A stretch of 64,000 nt of DNA from AP-15 sp963712825 (GCA_963712825.1 CAVQJP010000013.1:310001-374000); one strand, 5' to 3'. Numbered from the stretch's first letter, positions 52,433-61,501 are shown. The notes: a model not told the origin generated them from the sequence alone. A program made the numbers and translations.

Positions 52433-53401
52433 ATGGGTCTCGCCGTCGCGATCCAGATGGATCCGATTGACACGATCAACATCGACGCGGACTCGACCTT
52501 TGCCCTGGCGCTGGAGGCGCAGGCGCGCGGTCACGCGCTGTTTCATTACCTGCCCGACGCCCTGACCCTGCGCGACGGGCGGCTTTATGCCCGCGGCCGC
52601 CCGCTCGAGGTATTCCGGCGGCCCGGCAGCCATCACCGTTTTGGCGCGGCCGAAGAGCTCGATCTCGCCGGGGTCGATGTCGTGCTGATGCGTCAGGACC
52701 CGCCTTTCGACATGGCCTACATCACCGCGACGCACCTGCTGGAGCTGTTGCCGCAGGACGGGCCGCTTGTCGTCAACGACCCGGCCGCGGTGCGCAACGC
52801 CCCGGAAAAGCTCTTTGTGCTGCGCTTCCGGGAGCTGATGCCGCCGACCCTTCTGACCCGCGACCGCGACGAGATCCGCGCCTTTTGGCAGGAGCATGGC
52901 GACATCATCCTGAAGCCGCTGTTCGGAAATGGCGGCGCCGGCGTGTTCCGCTTGCGGGCGGGCGACGAGAACCTGACGGCACTTCTGGAGATGTACGAGT
53001 CGGTCCAGCGCGAGCCGGTCATGGTGCAGCGCTACCTGCCGGAAATCAGGCAGGGCGACAAACGCATCATCCTGGTCGACGGCGAAGCAGCGGGCGGCGT
53101 GCTGCGGGTGCCCCCCGAGGGCGAGGCGCGCGCCAACCTCCATGTCGGCGGCCGCGCGGTCAAGACCGAGCTGACGCCGCGCGAGCGCGACATCTGCGCT
53201 GCGATCGGGCCGACTTTGCGGGCACAAGGGCTGGTCTTTGTCGGCATCGACGTGATCGGCGACTACATGACCGAGATCAACGTCACCTCGCCGACCGGCA
53301 TTCAGGAGATCGCCCGGCTCGACGGCGTCGACATCGCCCCCAAAATCTGGGACGCGATCGAGGCGCGGCTCGCCGAACGCGCCGAGCGCCGGCCGTCGTA
53401 A
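52433..53401 (+). CDS. gshB: Glutathione synthetase
   Basis: Joins gamma-glutamylcysteine and glycine with ATP. ATP-grasp enzyme of 322 residues: N-terminal VAIQMDPIDTINIDADSTFA, DLRYMRQDPPFDMAYITAT-like segment VLMRQDPPFDMAYITATHLL, phosphate-binding LKPLFGNGGAGVFR and C-terminal GIDVIGDYMTEINVTSPTGIQEI. The final residues (RRPS) are encoded by the first copy of the 16-bp repeat, and the TAA at 53399 is also part of it. Confidence 0.96.
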   Translation: MGLAVAIQMDPIDTINIDADSTFALALEAQARGHALFHYLPDALTLRDGRLYARGRPLEVFRRPGSHHRFGAAEELDLAGVDVVLMRQDPPFDMAYITATHLLELLPQDGPLVVNDPAAVRNAPEKLFVLRFRELMPPTLLTRDRDEIRAFWQEHGDIILKPLFGNGGAGVFRLRAGDENLTALLEMYESVQREPVMVQRYLPEIRQGDKRIILVDGEAAGGVLRVPPEGEARANLHVGGRAVKTELTPRERDICAAIGPTLRAQGLVFVGIDVIGDYMTEINVTSPTGIQEIARLDGVDIAPKIWDAIEARLAERAERRPS

Positions 53402-53451
53402 AACCCGGCCGTCGTAAAACCCGGCCGTCGTAAAATCGGTCGTCGTAAAAC
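53389..53451. repeat. 16-bp tandem repeat spanning the gshB stop codon
   Basis: CCGGCCGTCGTAAAAC occurs at 53389-53404 and 53405-53420, with one mismatch at 53421-53436, and a fourth decayed copy (CGGTCGTCGTAAAAC) at 53437-53451. The TAA stop of gshB is contributed by the first copy. It lies immediately upstream of a truncated MFS gene. Confidence 0.92.
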
Positions 53452-53485
53452 GCGACCGGTCCGGCATGGCGGCAACCCGTTTTCG

Positions 53486-54094
53486 GTGGCGCTCGGCACC
53501 TTGTCGCGAGCGTCGCATTCGACGGATTTCCGGCTGCTGACCGGCAGCTTTGCGGTCTGCGGGCTGTCGACCAACGGGTTGATCAACACCCATCTGATCG
53601 CCTATTGCGCCGACCACGGCATCTCGGAGATCGGCGGCGCCGACGTCCTGGCGGCACTCGGTGTGTTCAGTCTGGTCGGCGCAACGCTGTCAGGCTGGAT
53701 GTGCGACCGCTTCAACCCGCGGCTGCTGCTGTTCTGGTATTACGGGCTGCGCGGATTGTCGCTGATCGTGGTGCCTTTCACCCTGTTCGACACGGTCAGC
53801 CTGTCGGTTTTCGCGGTCTTTTACGGGCTCGACTGGGTCGCGACCGGCCCCGCCACCTTTGCACTGGTCAACGAAGTGTTCGGCCGCCGCGACACGCCGG
53901 TCATCGTGTCGTGGATTTTTGCCGGCCACCAGGTCGGCGGCGCCGTTGCCGCCTTCGGAGCAGGCACCGTGCGCACGCTGACCGGCGACTATCTGCTCGC
54001 ATTCATGACCAGCGGTCTTGCCTGTCTCTTGGCGTCGCTGCTGGTGTTGCGCATTACCCGACCGGCCCCGGCGCTCGCCGCCGCCGCCGGCTAA
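53486..54094 (+). pseudogene. MFS transporter, C-terminal half only
   Basis: A 202-residue frame with about six membrane helices, equivalent to the second half of a 12-helix MFS carrier: FAVCGLSTNGLINTHLIAYC, the motif GWMCDRFNPRLLLFWYYGLRG and LDWVATGPATFALVNEVFGR. The first six helices are absent. The segment starting ALGTLSRASHSTDFRLL is normally mid-protein. The loss lies next to the tandem repeat at 53389-53451, suggesting a deletion. GTG at 53486 is only the first open start. Confidence 0.75.
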
Positions 54095-54104
54095 GCCGGC
54101 GGGT

Positions 54105-54809
54105 TTAACGGCCGGTGCCGCCGGTTTGCTCGCGCAATATCGCGACAAGCGCCGGCAACTGGCCGCCCTCGCGCTGGATTTCGTCGGCGAATTCCGCGCG
54201 CTGGGTGATCGCCATGCTGACCCCGTCGACGACGACGTCGGCGATCTTATAGCCGCCGTCCTCCTCGACCAGCCGCCAGCCGACCGTCAGCGGGGGCAAC
54301 GCCACGCCGCGTCCGCCCTGGGTCGGACTGCGGCCGAGAACGACCTCGCTGTTGACGAGGACGCCGCCATCGACCGGGCGGCAGCCGGTCACGACTGGGG
54401 TCCGCCCGCTGTCCGCATACGCCGACAGCCGGTCGCTGTAGCGGGCGATCAGGTAATCCTGAAAGGTCTCGGTCAGCTCCTGACGCTGCGCCGGCGCGGC
54501 CGCGCGCCAGTAGCGGCCAAAGACAAAACGGGCGATCAGCGGCACGTCGAAATCCTCGGTGAAGAGCTGGCGGAATTCAGCGGGCCGCTGCTCCGCCGGG
54601 ACGTCGCGGACGACCGATTGCAGGCGGGTCCCGAGTGCCGCGATAAACCCGGCCGGATCCGCAGCGGCGCTCGGGGTCGGCGCCAGCGTCGCGACGGCGA
54701 TCAGCACCGCCGCACCGGTCAGAGCCGACAGGCGTGTCGTCGCAGGGTTCGGGTGCCGTCGCGCGCGCCGCAGACGGGAGCGGATAGGTTGAAGGATTGG
54801 GGAGAACAT
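54105..54809 (-). CDS. mlaC: MlaC/Ttg2D family phospholipid-binding protein
   Basis: Periplasmic shuttle of the Mla pathway, carrying phospholipid between outer and inner membrane. The 234-residue protein has an N-terminal hydrophobic signal (AVLIAVATLAPTPSAAA) and the MlaC fold segments FTEDFDVPLIARFVFGRYWR, ETFQDYLIARYSDRL and GYKIADVVVDGVSMAITQRAEF. An mlaD gene lies at 62133 in the same window, but not adjacent. Convergent with the truncated MFS gene, 10 bases away. Confidence 0.88.
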   Translation of the reverse strand: MFSPILQPIRSRLRRARRHPNPATTRLSALTGAAVLIAVATLAPTPSAAADPAGFIAALGTRLQSVVRDVPAEQRPAEFRQLFTEDFDVPLIARFVFGRYWRAAAPAQRQELTETFQDYLIARYSDRLSAYADSGRTPVVTGCRPVDGGVLVNSEVVLGRSPTQGGRGVALPPLTVGWRLVEEDGGYKIADVVVDGVSMAITQRAEFADEIQREGGQLPALVAILREQTGGTGR

Positions 54810-55068
54810 CGGAGATGCCTCGTGTCAGGCGACTTTCCGGGCGTCGCCGTGCGGCCCCACCGGCGGGTGCGGGGTCTTTTCGCTTGGTCGGCCGACGGGT
54901 TGCTGTTCTTATGACGCCGACTTATTGCGGATTTCTTTGTCTTGCCGCGCTGCCATCGAATTTTCCGGCACGCTCGATATGGGCGGGGAAGGGCGAAAGC
55001 ACAGACCACAGATCTGCCACAAGCGTGTGGCAGCCCTACCTCGGGAGCATGTTGCAAAGGAGAGAGGC

Positions 55069-55671
55069 GTGACCAGTGCTGCGCCGAAGCCGTTACGGGT
55101 GACGATCTGCGGGCTTGACGAGATCGCCGGGCATTGCGCGATCGGGGTCACCCACGTCCTGTCGATCCTCGATCCCGGCTGGCCCGAACCCGAGGCGCTG
55201 CGCGATTTCGCGCTCGGCCGGCGGCTCAAGCTGAATTTCCACGACGTGATCGAGCCCGAGCCGGGATGGATCACGCCCGAGCGCTGCGATGTCGAGCTGC
55301 TGCTCGCCTTTGGCCGCAACCTGATCGAGATGCCGCGCCAGGCCGGTGACGAGCCGGGCGAGACGCATCTGCTGGTGCACTGCCACGCCGGGGTGTCGCG
55401 TTCGACCGCCGCTGCGATCCTGTTGCTGGCGCAGCACGACCCCGCCCGACCGGCGCGCGACGTCGTCGGCCAGGTCATCCGCTCGCGGCCGCGGGCCTGG
55501 CCCAATCTGCGCATCGTCGAGCTGGGCGACGCGCTGTTGGGGCGCAACGGCGAGATCGTCGCTGCGGTGCGCGCCCTCTACCGCTTGGCGCTCGACCGCG
55601 AGCCCGGCCTCGCCGAGGCGATGATCGAGGGCGGGCGCGGCCGCGAGGTCGCCGCCGCCGAGATGTCCTGA
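55069..55671 (+). CDS. Dual-specificity/tyrosine phosphatase family protein
   Basis: A 200-residue cytosolic phosphatase-like protein. The signature HCHAGVSRSTAAA supplies the nucleophilic Cys105 and the Arg of C-x5-R. WPEPEALRDFAL and RPRAWPNLRIVELGDALLG are characteristic of an alphaproteobacterial subgroup. Start GTG 55069 follows AAGGAGAG. Substrate unknown. Confidence 0.82.
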   Translation: MTSAAPKPLRVTICGLDEIAGHCAIGVTHVLSILDPGWPEPEALRDFALGRRLKLNFHDVIEPEPGWITPERCDVELLLAFGRNLIEMPRQAGDEPGETHLLVHCHAGVSRSTAAAILLLAQHDPARPARDVVGQVIRSRPRAWPNLRIVELGDALLGRNGEIVAAVRALYRLALDREPGLAEAMIEGGRGREVAAAEMS

Positions 55672-55859
55672 CCTCCGGCCGCACTATTGCGTCGTCGCCG
55701 TCCCACCCCCTGAATTGCGCGCAACCCACTGGGGTTTCGCTCCGCTCAGGTGAGCACATATGTTCTTTTGGTGACCAGCGCAGAATTCAACCGATCGACT
55801 GTAACGCCAGGGCGCAACTTGCGAGCCGGCAATAGGAGGTCACATGGGTGACGTTGCCT

Positions 55860-55952
55860 GGCTGCGGGACGATCCTGTCAATGCACGGCAGTCGCAAGGA
55901 AATGAAACGAGGCACCGTCGCTGCGATCAAGAAGCAGCCCTGCATCGATTGA
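55860..55952 (+). pseudogene. hicA remnant (toxin C-terminus)
   Basis: About 30 codons, from around TIL to the stop at 55950-55952, read SMHGSRKEMKRGTVAAIKKQ and PCID, which matches the C-terminus of HicA toxins (HGSKEMKRGT-AAIKKQAGI pattern). The N-terminal region with the catalytic His is gone. It lies 7 bases before the hicB start, the normal hicA-hicB order. Confidence 0.65.
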
Positions 55953-55959
55953 GGTCGGA

Positions 55960-56387
55960 ATGCGCGCGTATGCTGCGACGTTGATCCCCGATCCGGACGC
56001 CGGTTTTACCGTGACGTTCCGCGATGTTCCCGAAGCGGTCACCGAAGGCGACACGCGGGAGGAAGCGCTGTTGCGGGCCGAGGATGCGCTCGCATCGGCG
56101 CTCGGGATGTTATCGCGGCAAAAGAGCCGCTGCCCTCATCCTCCGCGCCGGCCCCCGGAGAGGCGCTTGTGCCGCTGTCCGCGTTGGGAATGGCCAAAGC
56201 AGCCCTTTACGACGCAATGCGCGCGCAAGGCGTCGGCCGCGCCGAGCTCGCCCGCCGGCTGCGCTGGCATCTGCCGCAGGTCAACCGCGTCCTCGACCTG
56301 CGCCACGCCTCGCGCATGGAGCACGTCGAAGCCGCCCTCGCCGCCCTCGGCCTGCGCCTTGTCGTCGACGTAGCCCGCGCGGCATAA
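55960..56387 (+). pseudogene. hicB: hicB antitoxin, frameshifted
   Basis: The first 49 codons match HicB (MRAYAATLIPDPDAGFTVTF, RDVPEAVTEGDTREEALLRA, EDALASALG). Around 56104-56106 the frame is lost: adding one G to the GGG gives ALGDVIAAKEPLPSS, then the HicB helix-turn-helix GMAKAALYDAMRAQGVGR and ELARRLRWHLPQVNRVLDLR ending at 56385-56387. The gene is therefore broken by a -1 shift. The upstream hicA is only a remnant, so the module is dead. Confidence 0.8.
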
Positions 56388-56487
56388 CCGACGGCGGCAG
56401 CGCACAACGGATTCCCAGTTTGGCGGATAACTGCAGAGCGGCCTCAAGCGCGCCGCAACGCGCCTACACGCCGCTCGGGTTTGATCC

Positions 56488-56841
56488 TCAAAGCTCGAGG
56501 ACCCGGCGCAGACCGTCCTCAATTGCTCGCAGATCGGCAGCGGAGAGCCGCCCTTCGCTGTGGGAGAGGCGGCGCTTGTCGACAGCGCGGACCTGATCGC
56601 AAATCGCGACCGAGCTTGCTCCGGCCGAAGGTGTGGCGACAACGACCGGCGGTCGCGGCGGAGGGTCGGTGGGCAGGGGCACCACGACAACCGTCCGCCG
56701 CGCGCGGTTCAGCGCGTCCGCCGTTACCACAACCGCGGGCCTTGTCCTTCTGATCTCGCCGCCCTGGGTTGGATCGAAATTAACCCACCAGACTTCTCCG
56801 CGGTGCACCGATACGGCCAAGGGCGGCTGGGCATTCGTCAC
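56488..56841 (-). CDS. PemK/MazF-type toxin
   Basis: A 117-residue mRNA interferase-like protein. The MazF fold core is VHRGEVWWVNFDPTQGGEIR, with TRPAVVVTADALN and the later ICDQVRAVDKRRL. The start GTG 56841 overlaps the antitoxin stop by four bases, the usual antitoxin-toxin coupling. Other starts upstream in frame lie inside the antitoxin and are shadows. Apparently intact. Confidence 0.87.
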   Translation of the reverse strand: MTNAQPPLAVSVHRGEVWWVNFDPTQGGEIRRTRPAVVVTADALNRARRTVVVVPLPTDPPPRPPVVVATPSAGASSVAICDQVRAVDKRRLSHSEGRLSAADLRAIEDGLRRVLEL

Positions 56842-57104
56842 CGAGTCGTTCGCTCGCTCGGGTCCGGCCTCAGGCCGTCGCCAAGGGTCGCTCCTTCCCA
56901 CTCGGCCATCTCCGCCGCCAGGGCTTCGTCCTGTTCCACGGCGAGCGCGGCTTGGTAAAGCGGATCGCTGTCGCCGGTCTCCTCGAGGGGCAGCGCCTGC
57001 TCCAGCAGCTGCTCGATGAACTTGCTGCGCCGACGCGGGGCGACGGCGCGCTTGAACCGTCTGACCAGCTCCTCTGGCAACCGCACCAGCAATTGTTCCG
57101 TCAT
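56838..57104 (-). CDS. Ribbon-helix-helix antitoxin of the MazF-type toxin
   Basis: An 88-residue protein. The N-terminus (TEQLLVRLPEELVRRFKRAV) reads as a ribbon-helix-helix/CopG-like DNA-binding strand and helix, followed by RRRSKFIEQLLEQAL; the C-terminal acidic part (AAEMAEWEGATLGDGLRP) probably wraps the toxin. Stop TGA overlaps the toxin's GTG. Assigned by context and fold; MazE-type antitoxins differ more in sequence. Confidence 0.78.
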   Translation of the reverse strand: MTEQLLVRLPEELVRRFKRAVAPRRRSKFIEQLLEQALPLEETGDSDPLYQAALAVEQDEALAAEMAEWEGATLGDGLRPDPSERTTR

Positions 57105-57263
57105 AGCCTCGCCCCGGATGGCTGATAATATCGGATATAGGCCGAGATGATCGTCGGCGTCAGAAAGAAATTCACCGGCTCTCGCAGCGCTGAACGATGG
57201 TGATGGTCTCGCGTTGCTCCGGGCGAAGCCCGCAGGATCGGTGAGGCGCTCACACCCGAGGCC

Positions 57264-57353
57264 GTAGAATGGGTGGAGCCCGGTGGAGGCCGGGGGAAAC
57301 CCATCGCGCCGCGACCCAGCAATGATGGGCTTCGCGAGGCTCAGCCCATCCTA
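57264..57353. repeat. ATGGGTTTCG-type palindromic repeat
   Basis: GTAGAATGGGTGGAGC at the left is an imperfect inverted copy of GCTCAGCCCATCCTAC at the right (13 of 16 positions), enclosing about 60 bases that include ATGATGGGCTTCGCGAGG. Similar elements (GATGGGTTTCGC...CCCATCCTACG) are common between alphaproteobacterial genes. It contains the stop codon of the AT-rich ORF at 57341. Confidence 0.7.
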
Positions 57354-57718
57354 CGCGTGCTAAGTCGATAATGAATGGCATCCGATGAGTAGTCACGTAG
57401 GCGACATAAGCTAAAGAACAAAACATCAACTTCGTTTCTTAGGATCTGCAGATGTTCTGCAAGTTTATATATTTCCTCGCTTGCAAGCAACTTGATATTT
57501 TTTTGATTAATGGCAAGCCGCAGAGCCTTAGCGTTTGGAGCCAGACGAAACGACTTAAGATCCTTAGGAAATCGCAGAGCTGGAAACGTAAAAGTCAGAT
57601 CCTTCGATATTTTTATCATAGCATCTTCGAGGTAAGCGCTACAAAACGCCACACATCCGAGTGCACGTAAATGGTCGCCGTCATTCGGAAACCTGACTCT
57701 ACCAACAGGAGTTATCAT
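57341..57718 (-). CDS. AT-rich orphan ORF
   Basis: A 125-residue frame with clearly lower GC and different codon use (ATA, TTA, AGA codons) from all neighbours. Contains LRALGCVAFCSAYLEDAMIK and LAEHLQILRNEVDVLFFSL. No recognised domain; a degenerate HEPN-like RN(x)nH was considered but the His is absent. The last residues are encoded by the repeat at 57264-57353, so the 3' end may be truncated. Probably horizontally acquired. Confidence 0.5.
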   Translation of the reverse strand: MITPVGRVRFPNDGDHLRALGCVAFCSAYLEDAMIKISKDLTFTFPALRFPKDLKSFRLAPNAKALRLAINQKNIKLLASEEIYKLAEHLQILRNEVDVLFFSLCRLRDYSSDAIHYRLSTRRMG

Positions 57719-57763
57719 CGCCCAGACCTACTCTTAATCTCGGGCACATAATAAGGCGGCAGC

Positions 57764-60700
57764 TCAACTGCAGCCGCTGGTGGCGCCGCAGGTGTCGCAT
57801 TTGAGGCAGGTGCCGTTGCGGATCAGCGTGAAGTTGCCGCATTCGCCGCAGCTGTCGCCCTCGTAGCCCTTGATGCGGGCGGCGCGGATGCGCTCCCAGC
57901 GCAGGGTCAGGGTGGCGGCGTCAGGGTCGCTCGGCGCCACGGCGAAGGCGGCGACGGCCTCGGCGGGCTGGGCGGCGCCGCCGTCGAGCACGGTCAGGCG
58001 GTTGCGGACGTAGCCGTTCGAGACGCGCTGCATCAGCGCCAGCTCGCGCGCCGGCCACGGGCCGGAGGGGGCGGTTTCGGGGCGGCCAAAGTCGTCGGGG
58101 TCGCGCAGGCTCGACTGCGCCTCGCCCTTGCCGACCGTGTCGGGCAGCAAATCGCCGGGCTCGGCATGGGCAAGATCGGTGCGGCCGAGATACGAGATCG
58201 CCAATTCGCGAAAGATGTAGTCGAGGATCGAGGTCGCCATCTTGATCGCGTCGTTGCCCTCGACGACGCCCGACGGCTCGAACCGGCTGAACGTGAAGCT
58301 CTCGACAAACTCTTCGAGCGGCACGCCGTATTGCAGGCCCATCGAGATCGCGATCGCGAAATTGTGCATCAGCGAGCGGAACGCCGAGCCCTCCTTGTGC
58401 ATGTCGATAAAGACCTCGGCGAGCTTGCCGTCCTCGTGCTCGCCGGTGCGCAGATAGACCTTGTGGCCGCCGACCGTGGCCTTTTGGGTGTAGCCCTTGC
58501 GCCGGTTGGGGAGGCGGCGGCGCTCGCCGCGCTGCACGACTTTTTCGACGACCCGCTCGACCAGCCGTTCGACGATGCGCTCGGCGACGAGCGGGGCGCG
58601 CTGCGCCGGGGATTGCGCGAAGAGCTCGGCGGCCTGGTCGTCGGCGTCCTCGTCGTCGCCGAACAGGGCCGCGGCCAAGGGCTGCGACAGTTTCGAGCCG
58701 TCGCGGTAGAGTGCGGTTGCCTTCAGCCCGAGCCGCCAGGACAGCCAATAGGCGTCCTTGCAATCGGCGACCGTCGCCGAATTCGGCATGTTGATGGTTT
58801 TCGAGATGGCGCCCGAGATGAAGGGCTGTGCCGCGGCCATCATGCGGATGTGGCTTTCGGCCGACAATGCGCGGGTGCCGGTGCGCCCGCACGGGCTGGC
58901 GCAGTCGAACACCGGCAAGTGCGCCGGATCGAGGCACGGCGCGCCCTCCAAGGTCATCGCCCCGCAGCACCAGGCGTTGGCGGCGTCGATATCGGCGCGG
59001 CTGAAGCCGAGGGCGGCGAGCAGGTCGAACCCGGGATCGTCCAATGCGGCGGCGGCGATGCCGAGCCGTTCGACGCAGAAATTTCCGCCCAGGGTCCATT
59101 TGTTGAAGGCGAATTTGATGTCGAAAGCGCTGGCGAGCGCGGCCTCGGCGGCGGCAAGGGCGCGGTCGTCAAACCCCCGCGCGCGCAGGCTCTCGTGGTT
59201 GACCGCGGGAGCGCCGGCGAGAGTCCCGTTGCCCAGCGCATAGCGCTCGATCGCAGCAATGGCCGCGGCGTCGTAGCCGAGAGCGGCGAGCGCCTGCGGG
59301 ACGGCGCGGTTGATAATCTTGAAATATCCGCCGCCGGCGAGCTTTTTGAATTTGACCAGCGCGAAATCGGGCTCTATGCCGGTCGTGTCGCAATCCATGA
59401 CGAGACCGATCGTGCCGGTCGGTGCAATGACCGTCGCCTGGGCGTTGCGAAAGCCGTGCTGCTCGCCGAGCGCGAGCGCCCGGTCCCAGCTGTCGCGCGC
59501 CGCCGCGACCAATTGCGGATCGGGGCAGTTGGCCGCGTCGAGCGCCACCGGTGCGATCGACAGGGCTTCATAGCCCGCGCTCTCGCCATACGCGGCGCGG
59601 CGATGGTTGCGAATGACGCGCAGCATCGCCTCACGGTTGACCGCGTAGCCGGGAAAGGCGCCTGAGGGCGCAAGGCCGGGGTCGCCCGCCATCTCGGCCG
59701 AGGCGGCATAGCTCGCCCCGGTCAGCAGCGCGGTAATTGCGGCCGCAAGTGCCCGCCCCTCGGCGCTGTCATAGGCGATGCCCATCGCCATCAACAGCCC
59801 TCCAAGATTGGCGTAGCCGAGGCCCAAGGTGCGGAAGGCATAGGAGCGGCGGGCGATCTCGGCCGATGGGAACTGCGCCATCATGACCGAAATTTCGAGC
59901 ACGACCGTCCACAGCCGCACGGCATGGGCAAAGCCCTCGGCGTCGAAGCCACCTTGCGCGCGGCGGAACGCCATCAGGTTCAGGGAGGCAAGGTTGCAGG
60001 CGGTGTCGTCGAGAAAATTGTATTCCGAGCACGGGTTCGAGGCGTTGATGCGGCCGCTTTCGGGGCAGGTGTGCCAGTCGTTGATCGTCGTGTCGAACTG
60101 CAGGCCGGGATCGGCCGAGGCCCAGGCGGCGTGGCCGATCCGTTCCCACAACGAGCGCGCCGGCAGGGTCTTGGCGATCTTGCCGTCGGTGCGCCGGGTC
60201 AAATGCCACTCGCCGTCGGCGGCGACGCTGTCGAGAAAGGCGTTCGACAGCCGCACCGAGTTGTTCGAATTTTGCCCGGCGACGGTCAGATAGGCTTCCG
60301 AGTCCCAATCGGTGTCGTAGGTGCGGAACTCGACCGTCTGCTCGCCCTGGCGCGCCCGTTGGATCACTCGTTGGATGCAGCTCTCGGGGATCATCGCGCG
60401 GCGGGCGGCGCGGATTTCGCGTTTCAAATCGGGGTTCTGCGCCGGGTCGCAGCGGTCGGCCGCGGCATGCTCCGGCGCATGGCAGGCCGCCATGATCCGT
60501 TTCAGGTGGCGGGCCGCGAGCTTGGAGCCGGCGACGAGAGCCGCGACCTTCTCTTCCTCGACAACCTTCCAGTCGACAAAGGCCTCGATGTCCGGGTGGT
60601 CGACGTCGACAATCACCATCTTGGCGGCGCGGCGGGTGGTGCCGCCGGATTTGATCGCACCCGCGGCACGGTCGCCGATCCGCAAAAAGCTCATCAACCC

Positions 60701-61456
60701 GGAGGAACGCCCGCCGCCCGACAGCCGCTCGCCGTCGCCGCGCAATTTCGAAAAATTCGATCCCGAGCCCGAGCCGTATTTGAAGATGCGCGCCTCGCGC
60801 ACCCACAAATCCATGATCCCCCCCTGGTTGACGAGATCGTCGGCGACGCTCTGGATAAAGCAGGCGTGCGGCTGAGGGTGCTCATAGGCGCTCGACGAGA
60901 TCGTCAGCTCGCCGGTCCGGTAGTCGACATACCAATGGCCCTGCGCCGGGCCATCGATGCCGTAGGCCCAATAGAGCCCGGTGTTGAACCATTGCGGCGA
61001 GTTCGGCGCGCCGACCTGGCGGGCGAGCATGACCCGAATCTCGTCGTAGAAAGCGGCGGCGTCTGCCTCGGTGTCGAAATAGCCGCCCTTCCAGCCCCAA
61101 TAGGTCCAGGTGCCGGCCATCCGGTCGAACACCTGGCGGGCATTGGTCTCGCCGCCGAGCCGGGCGTCATCCGGGAGTGCCGCCAGCGCCAATTCGTCGG
61201 CCTGCCGCCGCCACAGCCAGGACGGGACGCCGGCTTCCGGCACCGGCATCAGCGCCGCCGGGACCCCGGCCTTGCGGAAGTATTTCTGCGCCAGGATATC
61301 GGCGGCGACCTGGCTCCATTCCGCCGGCACCTCGATGCCGTCGGCCTGGAACACGACCGACCCGTCCGGGTTGCGAATCTCGCTCGACGCGGTGCGGAAC
61401 GGAACCTTCTCGTAGGGATCTCGGCCGGCTGTGGTAAAGCGACGCGCGATCAGCAT
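57764..61456 (-). CDS. nrdJ: Adenosylcobalamin-dependent ribonucleotide reductase (class II)
   Basis: Converts ribonucleotides to deoxyribonucleotides using AdoCbl to make a thiyl radical; needs no oxygen and no NrdB. Length 1230 residues, matching the long alphaproteobacterial form. Key sites: PHACFIQSVADDLVNQGGIM, the radical region NPCSEYNFLDDTACNLASLN, substrate loop APTGTIGLVMDCDTTGIEP, and a C-terminal Cys cluster CGECGNFTLIRNGTCLKCD, which may serve as zinc ribbon or redox Cys. Start ATG 61456 follows AGGGGGAGA. No cobalamin riboswitch was found; instead a double palindrome lies over the promoter. Confidence 0.97.
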   Translation of the reverse strand: MLIARRFTTAGRDPYEKVPFRTASSEIRNPDGSVVFQADGIEVPAEWSQVAADILAQKYFRKAGVPAALMPVPEAGVPSWLWRRQADELALAALPDDARLGGETNARQVFDRMAGTWTYWGWKGGYFDTEADAAAFYDEIRVMLARQVGAPNSPQWFNTGLYWAYGIDGPAQGHWYVDYRTGELTISSSAYEHPQPHACFIQSVADDLVNQGGIMDLWVREARIFKYGSGSGSNFSKLRGDGERLSGGGRSSGLMSFLRIGDRAAGAIKSGGTTRRAAKMVIVDVDHPDIEAFVDWKVVEEEKVAALVAGSKLAARHLKRIMAACHAPEHAAADRCDPAQNPDLKREIRAARRAMIPESCIQRVIQRARQGEQTVEFRTYDTDWDSEAYLTVAGQNSNNSVRLSNAFLDSVAADGEWHLTRRTDGKIAKTLPARSLWERIGHAAWASADPGLQFDTTINDWHTCPESGRINASNPCSEYNFLDDTACNLASLNLMAFRRAQGGFDAEGFAHAVRLWTVVLEISVMMAQFPSAEIARRSYAFRTLGLGYANLGGLLMAMGIAYDSAEGRALAAAITALLTGASYAASAEMAGDPGLAPSGAFPGYAVNREAMLRVIRNHRRAAYGESAGYEALSIAPVALDAANCPDPQLVAAARDSWDRALALGEQHGFRNAQATVIAPTGTIGLVMDCDTTGIEPDFALVKFKKLAGGGYFKIINRAVPQALAALGYDAAAIAAIERYALGNGTLAGAPAVNHESLRARGFDDRALAAAEAALASAFDIKFAFNKWTLGGNFCVERLGIAAAALDDPGFDLLAALGFSRADIDAANAWCCGAMTLEGAPCLDPAHLPVFDCASPCGRTGTRALSAESHIRMMAAAQPFISGAISKTINMPNSATVADCKDAYWLSWRLGLKATALYRDGSKLSQPLAAALFGDDEDADDQAAELFAQSPAQRAPLVAERIVERLVERVVEKVVQRGERRRLPNRRKGYTQKATVGGHKVYLRTGEHEDGKLAEVFIDMHKEGSAFRSLMHNFAIAISMGLQYGVPLEEFVESFTFSRFEPSGVVEGNDAIKMATSILDYIFRELAISYLGRTDLAHAEPGDLLPDTVGKGEAQSSLRDPDDFGRPETAPSGPWPARELALMQRVSNGYVRNRLTVLDGGAAQPAEAVAAFAVAPSDPDAATLTLRWERIRAARIKGYEGDSCGECGNFTLIRNGTCLKCDTCGATSGCS

Positions 61457-61463
61457 GGTGTCT

Positions 61464-61484
61464 CCCCCTTAGGCGGCCAGGGGG
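61464..61484 (-). promoter_or_regulatory. Hairpin enclosing the nrdJ ribosome binding site
   Basis: On the minus strand CCCCCT (61484-61479) can pair with AGGGGG (61469-61464), with a nine-base loop. The AGGGGG is also the nrdJ Shine-Dalgarno, 7 bases before the ATG. The stem could modulate translation initiation. Confidence 0.5.
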
Positions 61485-61501
61485 CGTGGGCGCGCCGGAC
61501 C

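Noticed and set aside
53389..53451. Possible CRISPR-like array
   Set aside because: The units are 16 bp and directly adjacent, with no unique spacers and no cas genes. It is an ordinary tandem repeat.
57341..57718. HEPN-type toxin
   Set aside because: The segment LRNEVDVLF has RN but not the His of the RxxxxH motif, and no nucleotidyltransferase partner is adjacent.
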